Positions 21,768 through 32,093 of a stretch of DNA of 64,000 nt are shown here, one piece after another; the stretch's first letter is position 1, and the number at the start of each line of letters is the position of its first letter. Made by a program: the position numbers and the translations under genes. The notes beneath the pieces were generated by a model. The model had not been told where the DNA came from. It saw nothing but the letters and a program-made list of their open reading frames with translations, and ran no database searches. This stretch comes from Trissonchulus latispiculum. Its lineage: Eukaryota; Nematoda; Enoplea; Enoplida; Ironidae. Location of the stretch: positions 1-64,000 of the forward strand of contig JASAND010022041.1 of the NCBI GenBank assembly GCA_030248195.1. Direction: 5' to 3'.

Positions 21768-22435
21768 TGGCTGGCGATGTGGAGCCCAACCCGGGCCCTC
21801 GGTGGCCCTGTTCGACCTGTGGGCTCCCAGTTAAAAGTAACTGCTATTCAATCCGATGTGTCTCATGCAATCTATGGACCCACGAGGGCAAATGCAGCGG
21901 CATTTCTCCTGCAACCTTCAGGAAAGGAGTGTCGGCCCAGCTGATATCGAACTTTCGGTGTGCCCGGTGCCTAAACAATCCTACCGTTCGGCCCGCCCCA
22001 GCGTCTCCACTCATCACAGCACCCCTCTCCCCACCTCCACCTCTACCCTTGCCTCAGTCAACAACAACAACCAACATTCCGTCGACACGGCAGCCCAACC
22101 GCCCTTACCCCAACCAACGTCAACGGGGAAGCAACCAGCGTAAACGCGCTGGAAACTTAACTGTTCTGCAATGGAATGCAGGAGCGCTCTCTACAGCGAA
22201 ACGAGCCTTTCTGCAACGCATATTAGAAGAACTCGACGTCGATATAGCAGCGATCCAAGAAACCTGGCTTAAACCAACTGAACAGCTGCGATTCCCTGGA
22301 TATAACGAGGAGCATCAATATAGAACCCTCGACCGCCGGGGCAGAGGCGGCGATGCCGTCGTGGGCGGCGGCGCTGCCCTCCTCATAAAAAGGCATAAAC
22401 TATGTCAAATCAACTGGACCCCTGGTAGCTGCTAA
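21665..22435 (+). pseudogene. LINE ORF part 1: 2A, zinc finger, endonuclease start
   Basis: Residues 33-45 (LLMAGDVEPNPGP) fit the 2A consensus DxExNPGP. A C4HC3 PHD-type pattern follows at about residues 49-101 (CSTCG, IRCVSCNLWTH, FRCARC), then a Pro/Gln linker, then the APE endonuclease start (LTVLQWNAGALS, IAAIQETWL with the catalytic Glu). The frame is lost near 22425 and the protein resumes in another frame. RCVSC-x-LW-x-H is the usual PHD core. The role of the finger in retrotransposition is unknown here. Confidence 0.8.
21758..21799 (+). other. 2A-like ribosome-skipping motif
   Basis: The codons give LLMAGDVEPNPGP, a complete match to the DVExNPGP core. 2A peptides make the ribosome release at Gly and restart at the final Pro, so the short N-terminal part would be separated from the PHD-endonuclease-RT polyprotein. 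2A-like sequences near the N-terminus are known in trypanosome ingi/L1Tc and in several animal LINE lineages. Confidence 0.85.
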
Positions 22436-22799
22436 CGACACGACAACCGATGCAGTTGCCGTCAACCTCCTCCTCCATGCCGCGTTAATACCTGTCGCCT
22501 CCGTCTATGTCCCTCCTGTCATCAGGACTGCGAATGACCTTCGGGTCCAAAATTTCGATCCGAACTTACTCCCCTCCTCTGCCAGTGCTGTGATATTGGG
22601 AGACTTCAACGCTCACTCGCCGCAGTGGGATCCGTTCCAACCCCCCAATGCCATCGGTGAAGATCTAGAGGACTGGATTGCCGCTAACAGTCTCACCGTG
22701 GCCAATCTGTCTGCCTCAACCAAAGTCACTTCCTACTCAGTCCCAGACCTGGCTTTAGTCGGGAGGCGCTGGGACAGTGCCATCACTGGAAACAACTGA
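22436..22799 (+). pseudogene. LINE endonuclease, C-terminal half
   Basis: ILGDFNAHSPQWDP (from about 22590) is the GDFNxHxxxW catalytic block of the APE-type endonuclease, and SYSVPDLALV matches the later SxPDL block with Ser/Asp. The frame breaks at about 22425 and about 22790. Confidence 0.8.
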
Positions 22800-23959
22800 A
22801 AGACACTGTATCTGACCATATTCTGGCCATTCTGGAACTAAGAACTGTCACCTCGCCGAACGAAGCGCCCAAGAAGAGCCGCTTCAACTTTAAGAGGGCC
22901 GACTGGGAAAAATTCAGGCATGTACTCGATGATCATCTGAGCCTGAACCTGCCAGATCCCGCTACTGCAACAGTCCACTCTCTGTCAAAAGCCATCACCC
23001 AGTCACTTCAAACTGCGGCTAGGCATGCTATCCCGAAAACCCGCCGCCGGAACCCCAAAGCCTGGTGGAAACCAGAGCTTACCGAAGAAGCAAAGAAATG
23101 CCGCGAGCTAAGGAAGTACGCTAGGCACAGTGAACAACAAAAACAGGCCTGGATGACTGAAACTCGGAAGTTCAGGAGCATGATCGCCACTGCAAAACGG
23201 GAAGACTGGCTGTCATATGCGACGACCCTCAATCTGAGATCTGACCCAGCCAAAGTGATGCGGACTGTAAAAGCCATAGATGGGAAATCCACATCAAGCT
23301 CCGGTGGAGCTATCAGGAAGGGGAACAGACTGTGCCTAACTGATAGGGTTAAAGCAACGGCCTTTATAGCCGAATACTCGGCCGTCAGCAGGAAGAAAGC
23401 ACATGGAGACTCAGTGAAGACCATGAAGCTGGTCCGGGAAGCTCTGCGGCCTGCATGCACCTGCGAAAACGAACCCGCACCAACGATTTGCAGTCCGTTT
23501 ACAACAACTGAATTACTCTATGCCATAAAGCAGCTGAAGCTGCGGAAAGCTCCTGGCATGGATGGTATTACCAACAAGATGATCCGGAACGCCTCCTCGA
23601 CCTGTCAACAGCAACTTCTGGCCCTTTTCAATCTGTCATGGGCCAGTGGTGCTATACCGAGCCGCTGGCGCCAAGCGGCAATCATCCCCATTCTGAAAAA
23701 AGGAAAGCCACCGGAATCCACCAGCTCCTACCGGCCTATCAGCTTAACTCCTGCGCTCGCGAACCTTAGTCAAGCGCAGACTGCAATACTTCCTGGAGAA
23801 GAAAGGTTTCATTACTGCTGTCCAGGCTGGCTTCCGACCGGGCGGATCAACGGAAGACCAAATACTACGCCTTTCCCAGTCAATCACCGATGGGTTCAGG
23901 TCCAAAGGAAAAGCGAAGCGAACAGCTTTAGTCCTGGTGGACTTCGCCCGGGCGTTTGA
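22800..23959 (+). pseudogene. LINE linker and RT fingers
   Basis: The plus strand holds a basic linker (RRRNPKAWWKPELTEEA) and the RT start (LRKAPGMDGITNKMI and KKGKPPESTSSYRPISLTP, the typical non-LTR RT blocks 1-3). The frame shifts near 22790 and again near 23765; after that QAGFRPGGSTEDQILRL is read in another register. Confidence 0.8.
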
Positions 23960-25226
23960 CACTGTCTGGACACCTGGCCTTCTCCAGAAACTGATCAACT
24001 CCGGACTCCCTCTGTGCACTGTCCGCTGGCTACGTCAGTTCCTCTCCGATCGCAGAGCTTGTGTCAGGGTAAACTCGTCACGCAGCAGGCTTAGGCCCCT
24101 CCACGATGGTGTATCTCAAGGCAGTTGCCTGTCTCCTCTGCTGTTCCTCATTTTTATCAACGATGTCACCAACAACATGCCTGAAGGGGTTCAGGCGTCC
24201 CTGTTTGCGGATGATCTGGCCCTCTGGCACCAAGACGTATACATTGCTAGGGCGGAGGAAAAACTCCAGATGGCCGTTGATTCCCTGCGAGAATGGTCGA
24301 ATACCTGGCATATGGAAGTGAACGTCAGCAAATGCGAAAGCATGATCTTCACTACCCATAACGCCGAGGCCAAACAGAAGCTACGCCTACGCTATGGAGA
24401 CCAGCCGATACCGAGCAACGATAACGTCACCTTCCTAGGCGTGACATTCGACCGTTTGCTCAACTTCGGCTCCCACGTATCTCGGCTGAAAACCAAATCG
24501 GCCGGACGGATCAAAGTCTTGTCTGCCTTGTCTGGCACTGACTGGGGACTATCAAAGGAGGACCTGCGGTCAGTTTACATCACCTTTGTCCGATCTGTCC
24601 TTGAGTACTGCGCCAGCGTCTGGGGGCCTTTGGCCGCACCCACCCACCTCCAAACGGCCGAGAAAATCCAAAACAGAGCCTGTAGAATTATATCAGGCTG
24701 CTATGGATCTTCCCCTACTGAGGCGCTCCAGCTGGAGGCTGGAGTCATTCCTCTCCGGAACCGAGTAACCTATCTCTCTGCCAAAGCCTATGAAAGGAGT
24801 CTACGCCTACCGCAACAGAATCTCCGGTATCAAACAGTCCACCAGAAACCCGCCAACCAACGCCAATTGAAATCTCAACCTTGCTGGCGTTGGACGGTTG
24901 CTGAGTTTGTGGACTCAACCTGCCTAACGGGATGTCAGCGAGAAAGCATAAACCTACTCCCGCCAATGCCCCCTTGGAACCTGCGAACGGTTGTAACGAC
25001 GGATGCTTCACTAGCTACCCGCTGCCCAAAGTCCCTTCCTCCAGACCAGAGGAAGCAGACGACAATGGAAACCCTTCGCAGTCAGCCTGTTCCCACGATT
25101 GAACTGTGGACCGACGATTCCGCTAAATCTGGAACAGAAAGAGGCGGCAGTGGAATCTACGTAATCTACAATAGAACCGGTAGACTGACTCATTTGGCAC
25201 TCGCGAAAGTATCTCCCGTGGCCTGA
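23937..25226 (+). pseudogene. LINE RT palm/thumb and RNase H start
   Basis: This 429-codon frame contains RT motif A (DFARAFDTVW), motif B (DGVSQGSCLSPLLFLIFIND), the catalytic FADD (24204-24215) and the downstream thumb with NVTFLGVTFDRLL. It then enters RNase H with IELWTDDSAKSG and the first Asp. The RT catalytic residues are intact although the whole element is broken. Confidence 0.85.
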
Positions 25227-25903
25227 GGTGGCTCCGTCAAAATCACAAGCTAAACGACTGCCCGTCAATAAGAATTCTCAGCGACTCACTATCGGCGATT
25301 GAGCGTCTATCCGGCGGTCCACCGACAACGATGATCCAACTGGAATGGGAAATCTGGGAGAAACTTGATCTCCTGGCGCTGTGTGGAATCCGTGTGGAAG
25401 CCTTTTGGGTTCCCAGCCACTGTGGAATTCATGGCAACCAGCAGGCTGACAGACTTGCGAAAAACGGTAGCAAACTACCCCAAGAAGCCGTTGCAATTGA
25501 TATGCAGACCGCGGCGGCGGTTCTGAGAAGAAGATCGGCAGAACCTTGGCGAGAACAACTTGTGCACGGAAGAACTAAAACTATTTTCGAAGATCGTGGT
25601 CCCGTCCCACCCGAGCTGGAATCTGGCCTTTCGAAAAGGCAAAGGATCATCCTGTCGCGCCTGCGTACCGGGAAAAGCCTGCTACTGGCCCAATACCGTA
25701 ACCAAATCGACCCCATCGGCTGTCCGTCGGCCCTATGCCCTGATTGCCTAACTGAAGACGAGACACTTGAACACCTAATTTTGACTTGCCCTCAGAAGGA
25801 GCCTATCCGGCAGAGGCTCCTGAACTGTTCTGATGGTCTGGCTGTCCTATGGAAGAACCCTTCCGGGGTCCTGGGTTTCCTTGGGAGTACCGGGCATATC
25901 TAG
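25227..25903 (+). pseudogene. LINE RNase H and C-terminal zinc knuckle
   Basis: After a frame slip near 25215, ILSDSLSAIERL supplies the RNase H Asp/Ser block and VPSHCGIHGNQQADRLAK the His and final Asp. The C-terminus has CPDC-x5-ETLEHLILTCP, the Cys/His pattern found at the end of many I- and jockey-type LINE proteins. The stop is at 25901-25903. Confidence 0.8.
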
Positions 25904-25968
25904 CCCGGTAATATGGTTTCCTCAACCGTCTGGCCACAAGGATGATGATGATGAAGAAGTCCTGCCTG

Positions 25969-26380
25969 AAGAAAGGCTTTTTCAATATCCGCAGCTATGG
26001 CAAATCGATTCTATCGGAATCTTAGAAGTATTTCAATGATATTGTCAAGTATGACAGGCCCTCTGTACAGGCACTCGTTCAGGCTTTTGGCATGTGGGGA
26101 TTCCTTTGCATAGGCATCATAGACAATTCGAAGCTTTGTGGTTCGACCTGAGGTAATTACGGCGTGATGCGGTATGTCGTGAACACAAGCTGAACCTTCT
26201 GTGGATTCGACCTTTTCAATGATTCTCTCTGAGAGTTGATCATCAGTGACCTGTTGATAATGCTTGAGAATACGGTCATCGTTTTTATAGCGTCTTAGCA
26301 GAGAATCCTAATGACAACTGATAGAGGGTAAATCAGGGTTTGATTCTTTCCACGGTCAAGTTACAAAGTAACGATTGTTT
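25969..26380 (-). pseudogene. BEL/Pao RT, N-terminal part
   Basis: The minus strand reads VHDIPHHAVI, TKLRIVYDA, SLNECLYRGP and then FAIAADIEKAFLQ. This is the entry into BEL/Pao reverse transcriptase, ending at RT motif A. A TAG replaces one codon just before NRFAIAADIEKA, and a stop separates this part from the protease frame. The LINE insertion cuts it immediately after AFLQAGL. Confidence 0.8.
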
Positions 26381-27670
26381 TCAAAGATAAACAGAGTCAT
26401 TAAATGCTTTCAAAGCTAGCTCATCTCCTGCATCTTCCGCTTTTTCTGCAATTCCAATGGTTTCTAAGTCCCACAGCAACAAAAGGTCGTGCGACCCTGA
26501 GGATTCATTACCTGAGCTGAAGTTCACCAGCTCAAGTGGGTTATCTGCATGAGAATATAATGCAGCAGTAGTTAACATCGCAAAATTAGCAGTTTGAGTT
26601 TGTTCGTCGGTTTGTCTTCCAGCCAAAAGCCAACCAAGAGATGACTTTATGAGATATAAACCATCGGCGAATGGGATTCGTTCTTCAGTAATAAAGTCCC
26701 ACATATAATCCGCACCAATGAGAAAAGAAAAAGAAATTGGTTTGCGTTCCAAAGATTGGCCATTGGCAAATTTATCTGCCATTGGCAAATCCTTGAGGAG
26801 CTGACACAGTTTACCAGAATTCATTGGCACGCTTTGGATATCGCCAGTAATCGTTGGAATAATGTTTGCGGAAAAAGTAAACGTTCTGTCATTGCGTAAT
26901 CTGATTGATACTTTTGCGAACTTAGCGTCTGCTGGCTTAGGTGAATCTGAACCGAATGTGAAAATAGACAGCTTTCCGTTTCCTGATGGCTTGACTGCCA
27001 GTTGCTGAGCCAACTGTTCAGTGCTACAGCTACGCTGACTTGCATTGTCAAAAACGCCTCTAGCATTCACCAGCGATCCATTTTGACCGATGAAAGTTGC
27101 AGATGCTGTTTGCAGCAACGAAACTTCTGTCGAAGCCAAGAGTTGAATTTGAGTATTAGAAGACACGGTAGAGGTAAACACTGGCTGCAGGTCAGTTGCC
27201 ACCATGGTGGCTGAGTGAGGAGAATCTGGATGCTTAACCTGGCAAACACTCGAATGGTGCTGCCTAATAGCCTTGCAATGAAGACAGGGTTTTGAGCTGG
27301 GACAATACTGAAGTGAATGATGCGGGCCAAGGCAGTTAAAGCAAAGCTGTTTTTTCTTCAGCTGCTGCTTTCTGTCAGACACGGTTGTCACGGTTTTGCA
27401 CTCGTCAGCAAAATGTCCCCGTTTATCGCAGAACGGGCAGGTGGACAGGGGTCGTTGTGGAACCTGTGGATGATGAACAAAGTTTGAAGCGCGTTGAAAC
27501 TGACGTGTTCCCGCAGTTTGGCGGTTTGAATTCCCTCCTTGTTGAGAATAACTAACAAGTGCGCTTGTCGTTGAGAATGGCTTCCTCTTAACTAGAGGAC
27601 TTAACTCTTCCTCTAGAACTGCCGGAGGAAGTTTTGACTTAACTAACGTTAAAAACTGTCGATGATGCAC
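26381..27670 (-). pseudogene. BEL/Pao gag C-terminus and aspartic protease
   Basis: This 429-codon frame starts with gag C-terminal sequence. It then has two zinc-knuckle-like blocks: CPFCDKRGHFADEC, and CFNCLGPHHSLQYCPS running on to KPCLHCKAIRQHHSSVC. The protease is DUF1758-like, with ARGVFDNASQRS where DxxS supplies the catalytic Asp, followed by FSFLIGADYMWDF. It ends with GLYLIKSSLGWLLAGR, the BEL/Pao block before RT. The protease Asp is present. Upstream, a frame break at about 27700 separates it from the rest of gag. Confidence 0.85.
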
Positions 27671-27706
27671 ATCCTGACCCAGCGATTGCAGCGCGTTGAG
27701 GTGCTG

Positions 27707-28124
27707 CTAAATTTTGTCGATAACTGGGCGTAAATCTTTCTGCTTTTGAGCAGGCTGAAGATCAGTGAGGGCATTATAATTAGCATCGACAATCAGATCG
27801 GTGTTTGCATAGCGACTCATGAGCATATCGACAGCAGCTGAATAATTAGCTTCCGTTATGGCTAGGCCGGAGAGAGTCTTTGCTGCTTCTCCTTTCAGCT
27901 GGCCTACCAAAAAGCTCATTTTATCTACTGCAGTAAAGAGGGGTTTTCGTGCACTGTTACTTTAAAGCGATCCCAGACACTCTGCCAGGTTAAAATATTT
28001 CCGTCAAAGATCGGAAATGATAATTTCGGTAACTTCGTCGCGGTAGCGGATGCTGACGGTCGTTGACCCTGTCGGAGGGCTTCGATTACACGCTGATTTG
28101 CTTCACGCATCGCCAAGCGATCGG
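27707..28124 (-). pseudogene. BEL/Pao gag, DUF1759-like middle part
   Basis: Two frames (28116-27925 and 27919-27707) carry LPKLSFPIFDGNILTWQSVW and MSFLVGQLKGEAAKTLSGL, the classic BEL/Pao gag (DUF1759) signatures PxFxGxxxxWxxFW and KxxYLxxxLxGxAxxxIxGL. A stop and shift separate them. At 28124/28125 the coding sequence is interrupted by the hAT-type element and resumes at 31089. Confidence 0.85.
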
Positions 28125-28132
28125 CTTCAGCC

Positions 28133-31080
28133 TAGTGCTCGGAACGGTTCCACTGGAACCGGTAGAACCGGAACCGGAACCGGAACCGGAACCGGAACCG
28201 GAAGGATTTTTAGAACCGGAACCGGAACCGGAACCGGAACCGGAACCGGTAGCATTTGGAACCGGACCGGTTCCAGTGTAATTTGTCTCAGATGATTTGA
28301 AAAATATATCCAAAAATTAAGTTTTCGCCTGCAAATTTCAAAATTTCTGTAGCTTTTAAATAACACTTTCAGTCTGGAAATTCTGAAAATTTTTCTAGCT
28401 TTTGAATGTAATCTTTTGAAAGTTTTCCGAAACCTATTATGCGGCATTATTTTTTAACAAGTAAGAGTTTTAACTTTTTTTTGCATGTTGGTAAGATATG
28501 CAATTACTTTTGAGCTGATGATTCCTTTTTGGAGTAACCAACTTTGAAGCATTAATAATAATTGTTTACTTGGAGCAAGGTCTGTCTCTTGTGCATTTTA
28601 TTGTGCACATGCACACTTTTTTCCAAGCTGCACACTTGAATTTAATAATGCACACTTAAATGCACAGTCAAATTATACTTCCGCTAACCACAAAGTGCCC
28701 TAAAAATTTCGAAAGTGCTTCAAATTTAAAAAAAGCTGTAGCTTTTAGCTGGGGGCTGCCGCCCCCAGGCCCCCGCATCTTCTTACTATTTTTCGATCAA
28801 GGCAACGTCGCAAACACCTTACTTTGTTCTATTCTTTCTTGATTACAAAGCCACTATTTAATTATTTAAATATTTTTGCTTTGGGTTGTATTTATATACT
28901 TATATATACCCCTTCATTGTCAGAAGTAAACGACTGGATTAAGCCAATTTCTCTTAAAGTATTTCTTCACATTTTTTCCTTTACAACGGTTCGACGCGTA
29001 CAATGGTAGCTCTCATACAATGGTACAATCGTACAATTTTTTCCAAATTTTTTTTTGCAATAAAAACATTTTTTCCAGAACGCACCCAATTTTTTAAATT
29101 GCCAAAAAATGCACAAATATCCGATATCTACCAAAAATAAACCCTGACTTGGAGTTAACGAACCATCTTTATATCAAAATATAGCCTAAGATTTCTTTTT
29201 CTAACCTGGAACCTAACTTTGGTTTTGTACAGTTTTCACTGAATAGAATGGGTGCATACAGATTTTCGCAATTTTCTCTTAGTAGACAGTCGTAGACAAA
29301 CAAACGTATGAATTCTTCACTGTTTCCAAATTTTTACATTTTTTCACTTCTTACAGCTACAATGTACCGCCAAATGTCAAGAAATAGGATTCCAGTGTAT
29401 ATGTCTTGCTGTATCTCCGCAACGTTAATGCAAAAAAGAAACATGACTAGTTTTTGAGCAAGCAAGATAGAGGATTGCGAAGAGTTAACTAATTCTTGGT
29501 AAATTGTCAAGCAAAATAAATCAGAGGAGAGGACCAGCTAATTAGTGGCAGTGACATGCTGTGAATGCGTAAATTCTATACTTAGGGCCTTTTCGCGAAT
29601 GGGTTAAACGAGTTAAATTTAACTCGATCCTTTTCGCGAATGGGTTAAACGGGTTAAAATTAATTCGCCGAGTTAAGTAGAGTTAAAATTTTTAACTCTA
29701 CGCTCATTCGCCAAAAGAGTTAAAAATTAACTCTTTTAACTCTACTCTTTTCGTGAATGACACGTAGAGTTAAAAACTTGCAGAGTTAAATTTAACTCTA
29801 CCCTTTTCATGAATGGGTTAAATTTAACTCGTTTAACTCGCTCACGACATTTTACATTGAATTTTAACCCGCGTCTCAGCACGTGGGTTAAACGAGTTAA
29901 AATCTTCTATCCTTTACATTGTTATTGCCACATTTTGCGCGCGTAATAAAGCTTTAAAAAATGACAAGATAGTCCAGCCAATGAAAGTGCAAGACATAAT
30001 TTCATTGAATAGTTCATAATGCTTCGAAATTACTACATGCTTCATTATTACTTATTACTTGCTTCATTTACCAATATTCTGCTGAATTATTTACGCTAAA
30101 GTAACGAAATAGACGACTTAATAAAATAAAAATACATCGAACAAAATGTTTTAAACATGCTGCATTTTTAGAAATAATAATTAAATAAAATGAATTAAAT
30201 AATTAGTTATCATTATAAATAGGCTCTAAATTATTTTTTCTAAGTTATTTAACACCAACTGTAAATGCAAATTTGAGGTATGTATGAGAGCTGACAACAT
30301 GAAAAGCCGAATCAACGGGACACTGCAACTAACCAAATGCTCAATTTTTTCTCAAAAGCGCATTAATTAAAGCGCTAATTTTGCCATGAAAATTACTGTA
30401 AACTTTAAACAATTTGAATTTTTGACTTTTTGAAAAGACATCTAGACAAATGTTACGCGAACTTAGCTGCAACTGGTTATGTTCATCAGAATTACAGTAC
30501 AGGATCAATTGTTGTCCTGCCAGTTTTAACTCTTTTAACTCTTTTCGCGAATGCACAGAGATAATTTTAACTCTGCCAGTTTTAACTCTTTTAACTCTTC
30601 GATTTTAACCTGAGAGTTAAAAGAGTTAAAACAGGCAGAGTAATTAACCCTGGCATTCATGAAAAGGGTTAAAAGAGTTAATTTTAACTCTACTCTACTC
30701 TACTCTACTCTACCCATTCGCGAAAAGGCCCCTAGTTACAGTTGAACAAACTATTACCATGGGACACAGGAAATTAGTTTAGGATTGAAATTTTTTACAT
30801 ATTCATTACACTTTGAACACATTTTAACACTATTAAAACTGGTATAAAAATTAATTACTATTTTACATGTAAATTAATAACGTTGAGCATATAACAACAT
30901 TGGCTCATAAGGTTTTGGTCCAATTTATATAAAAAACTAGAAAAATTGAATTATAAGCCTTTTTACAAAAATCTCAATTGGAACCGGAACCGGAAGCTAG
31001 AACCGGAACCGGAACCGGAACCGGTGCTCTGGAACCGGAACCGGAACCGGTTTCAAAAATCGGAACCTGTCCGAGCACTA
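28133..31080. mobile_element. hAT-type non-autonomous element with CCGGAA arrays
   Basis: The ends are TAGTGCTCGGAACGGTTCC (left) and, read inward from the right, TAGTGCTCGGACAGGTTCC, a 17/19 match. An exact 8-bp duplication CTTCAGCC flanks it (28125-28132 and 31081-31088). TAGNG termini and an 8-bp duplication define the hAT superfamily. Just inside both ends are CCGGAA hexamer arrays (about 28155-28260 and 30978-31052), in the same orientation. There is no transposase frame. It carries a second element at 29585-30731. Confidence 0.9.
29585..30731. mobile_element. nested inverted-repeat element, PIF/Harbinger-like
   Basis: The termini GGGCCTTTTCGCGAATGGGT are inverted at 30712-30731. The flanking trinucleotides are TTA (left) and CTA (right), close to the TWA duplication of PIF/Harbinger elements. 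Inside, many copies of GAGTTAAA and its inverse, together with GTTAAAC, make the arms foldable. There is no transposase. Confidence 0.65.
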
Positions 31081-31088
31081 CTTCAGCC

Positions 31089-31439
31089 TTCACAGTTTCT
31101 CGAGCAGTGTTCTGCTGATACGTCAGCTTGCGAATGGCCGAATTCACTTCAACCAACAAGAGCATCGACTGATGCTAACAGTTCGACATCGTTCTCAGAC
31201 TGTTGCTCTGCAGCAGTTGAATCGGCTTCGTTTGACCTTTGATAGGTCAAATATTGACGTTGGATTTCCTTAAAGGAATCCTTTCGAATCGCTAAAGAAT
31301 CGTAATAATTGATGAGTTCATCGAGATGAAGATTTCGATCCTCTGCATGCTCAATATTTAGTACGATTTGAGGTTTCGATCGGCGACTGTTATCGAGTTC
31401 GCGGCGTAAAGGACGTAGTGCGCGGGAAATTGACGACAT
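31089..31439 (-). pseudogene. BEL/Pao gag N-terminus
   Basis: The frame from an ATG at 31439 reads MSSISRALRPLRRELDN and then a coiled-coil-like region (LHLDELINYYDSLAIRKDSF) rich in Glu and Gln. It runs into the 8-bp target duplication at 31081-31088 and is continued on the other side of the hAT element, in the same frame. Confidence 0.75.
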
Positions 31440-31625
31440 AATGATCAGAAGAGCATTGATATGGCAAAGTAATTGGTTTTTGCCAGCACCATTAATGAGC
31501 GCAGTTTCAGTAGACCAGGCAATCCCATCATTGGATAATGAATTGCATTCAGATTCCACAAAAATAGGTAGAGTTGCAATAATAGCCCAAAACCACAATG
31601 ACATCCAAACTCCAGTTTCCTGCAA
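31440..31625 (-). other. in-frame hydrophobic leader upstream of gag
   Basis: The frame is open upstream of the gag ATG and begins with a signal-peptide-like stretch (MSLWFWAIIATLPIFVESEC). It sits between the 5' LTR and gag. It may be a spliced leader exon for the env-like gene, or chance. Confidence 0.3.
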
Positions 31626-31833
31626 TTAAAGTTAATTAATTATCCCGCAATGAATGCAGAAACCGCCATAAGCTGATAAAACCAAGGACGAAAAGTAACG
31701 CAGTTATATAGAACCCAGAAGATCCGAGAAATTCCATAGCACCAGTTCCAAATTAGCGAATACCATAGATGAGAGTTTAAGTCGTCCAGATTTGATTCAC
31801 AAGGAAAACCAAGCTTCACTGTTACCACATTTG

Positions 31834-32093
31834 TCGAAAAACTTGCAGCTATTTGAGCAGAGTTTGCAAAGTCACACCTATTCTAGCTAAGCCATTTAGT
31901 GCAACTGACTACAATTTAAACAGTTGGGAATATTAGCTTCACAGAAATTTGGGTTCAAGCCAGAAATAAGCGAATCTACATATTTTCCAGATTAACCAAG
32001 CGTAGAATTGGAAAAGCATTCTGGGATATTCCAGATCGAAAGCAAGCAAATGAAAGAACAAACGAAAGATCGTAAACAAACAGGAATTCGTTT
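31834..32093 (-). repeat. BEL/Pao 5' LTR
   Basis: This is the right LTR copy, matching 20159-20397. Just inside it the minus strand reads ACAAATGTGGTAACAGTGAA, where the TGG about six bases from the LTR edge could start the primer-binding site. Confidence 0.75.

Larger units (their letters stand above)
21511..25955 (+). mobile_element. APE-type non-LTR retrotransposon with 2A, PHD-like finger, RT and RNase H
   Basis: A near-complete LINE runs 5' to 3' on the plus strand. It is flanked by a 13-bp duplication GAAGTCCTACCTG (21498-21510) and GAAGTCCTGCCTG (25956-25968) with one difference. It ends in a GAT-repeat tail (25941-25955), has a very short 5' leader, and encodes in order a 2A-like peptide, a C4HC3 finger, an endonuclease, RT and RNase H. 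At least four frame shifts make it inactive. RNase H together with an N-terminal 2A suggests the I/ingi-Vingi group, but a tree is needed. Confidence 0.9.
20159..32093 (-). mobile_element. BEL/Pao LTR retrotransposon, broken and invaded
   Basis: Two LTR copies (20159-20397 and 31834-32093) enclose minus-strand remnants in the BEL/Pao order: gag with a DUF1759-like block, CCHC-type knuckles, an aspartic protease with FDNAS, and the start of RT. The element has stops and shifts, lacks the rest of RT, RNase H and integrase, and joins RT directly to an env-like tail. A LINE (21511-25955) interrupts RT, and a hAT-type element (28133-31080) interrupts gag. It therefore predates both. Confidence 0.85.

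Noticed and set aside
28133..28271. Possible CRISPR-like repeat array
   Set aside because: The repeats are contiguous six-base units without spacers, in an animal genome.
28050..28447. Overlapping frames with Glu-Pro, Gly-Thr or Gly-Ser dipeptide repeats
   Set aside because: They are translations of the CCGGAA array of a hAT-type element; all frames are open because the unit is six bases long.
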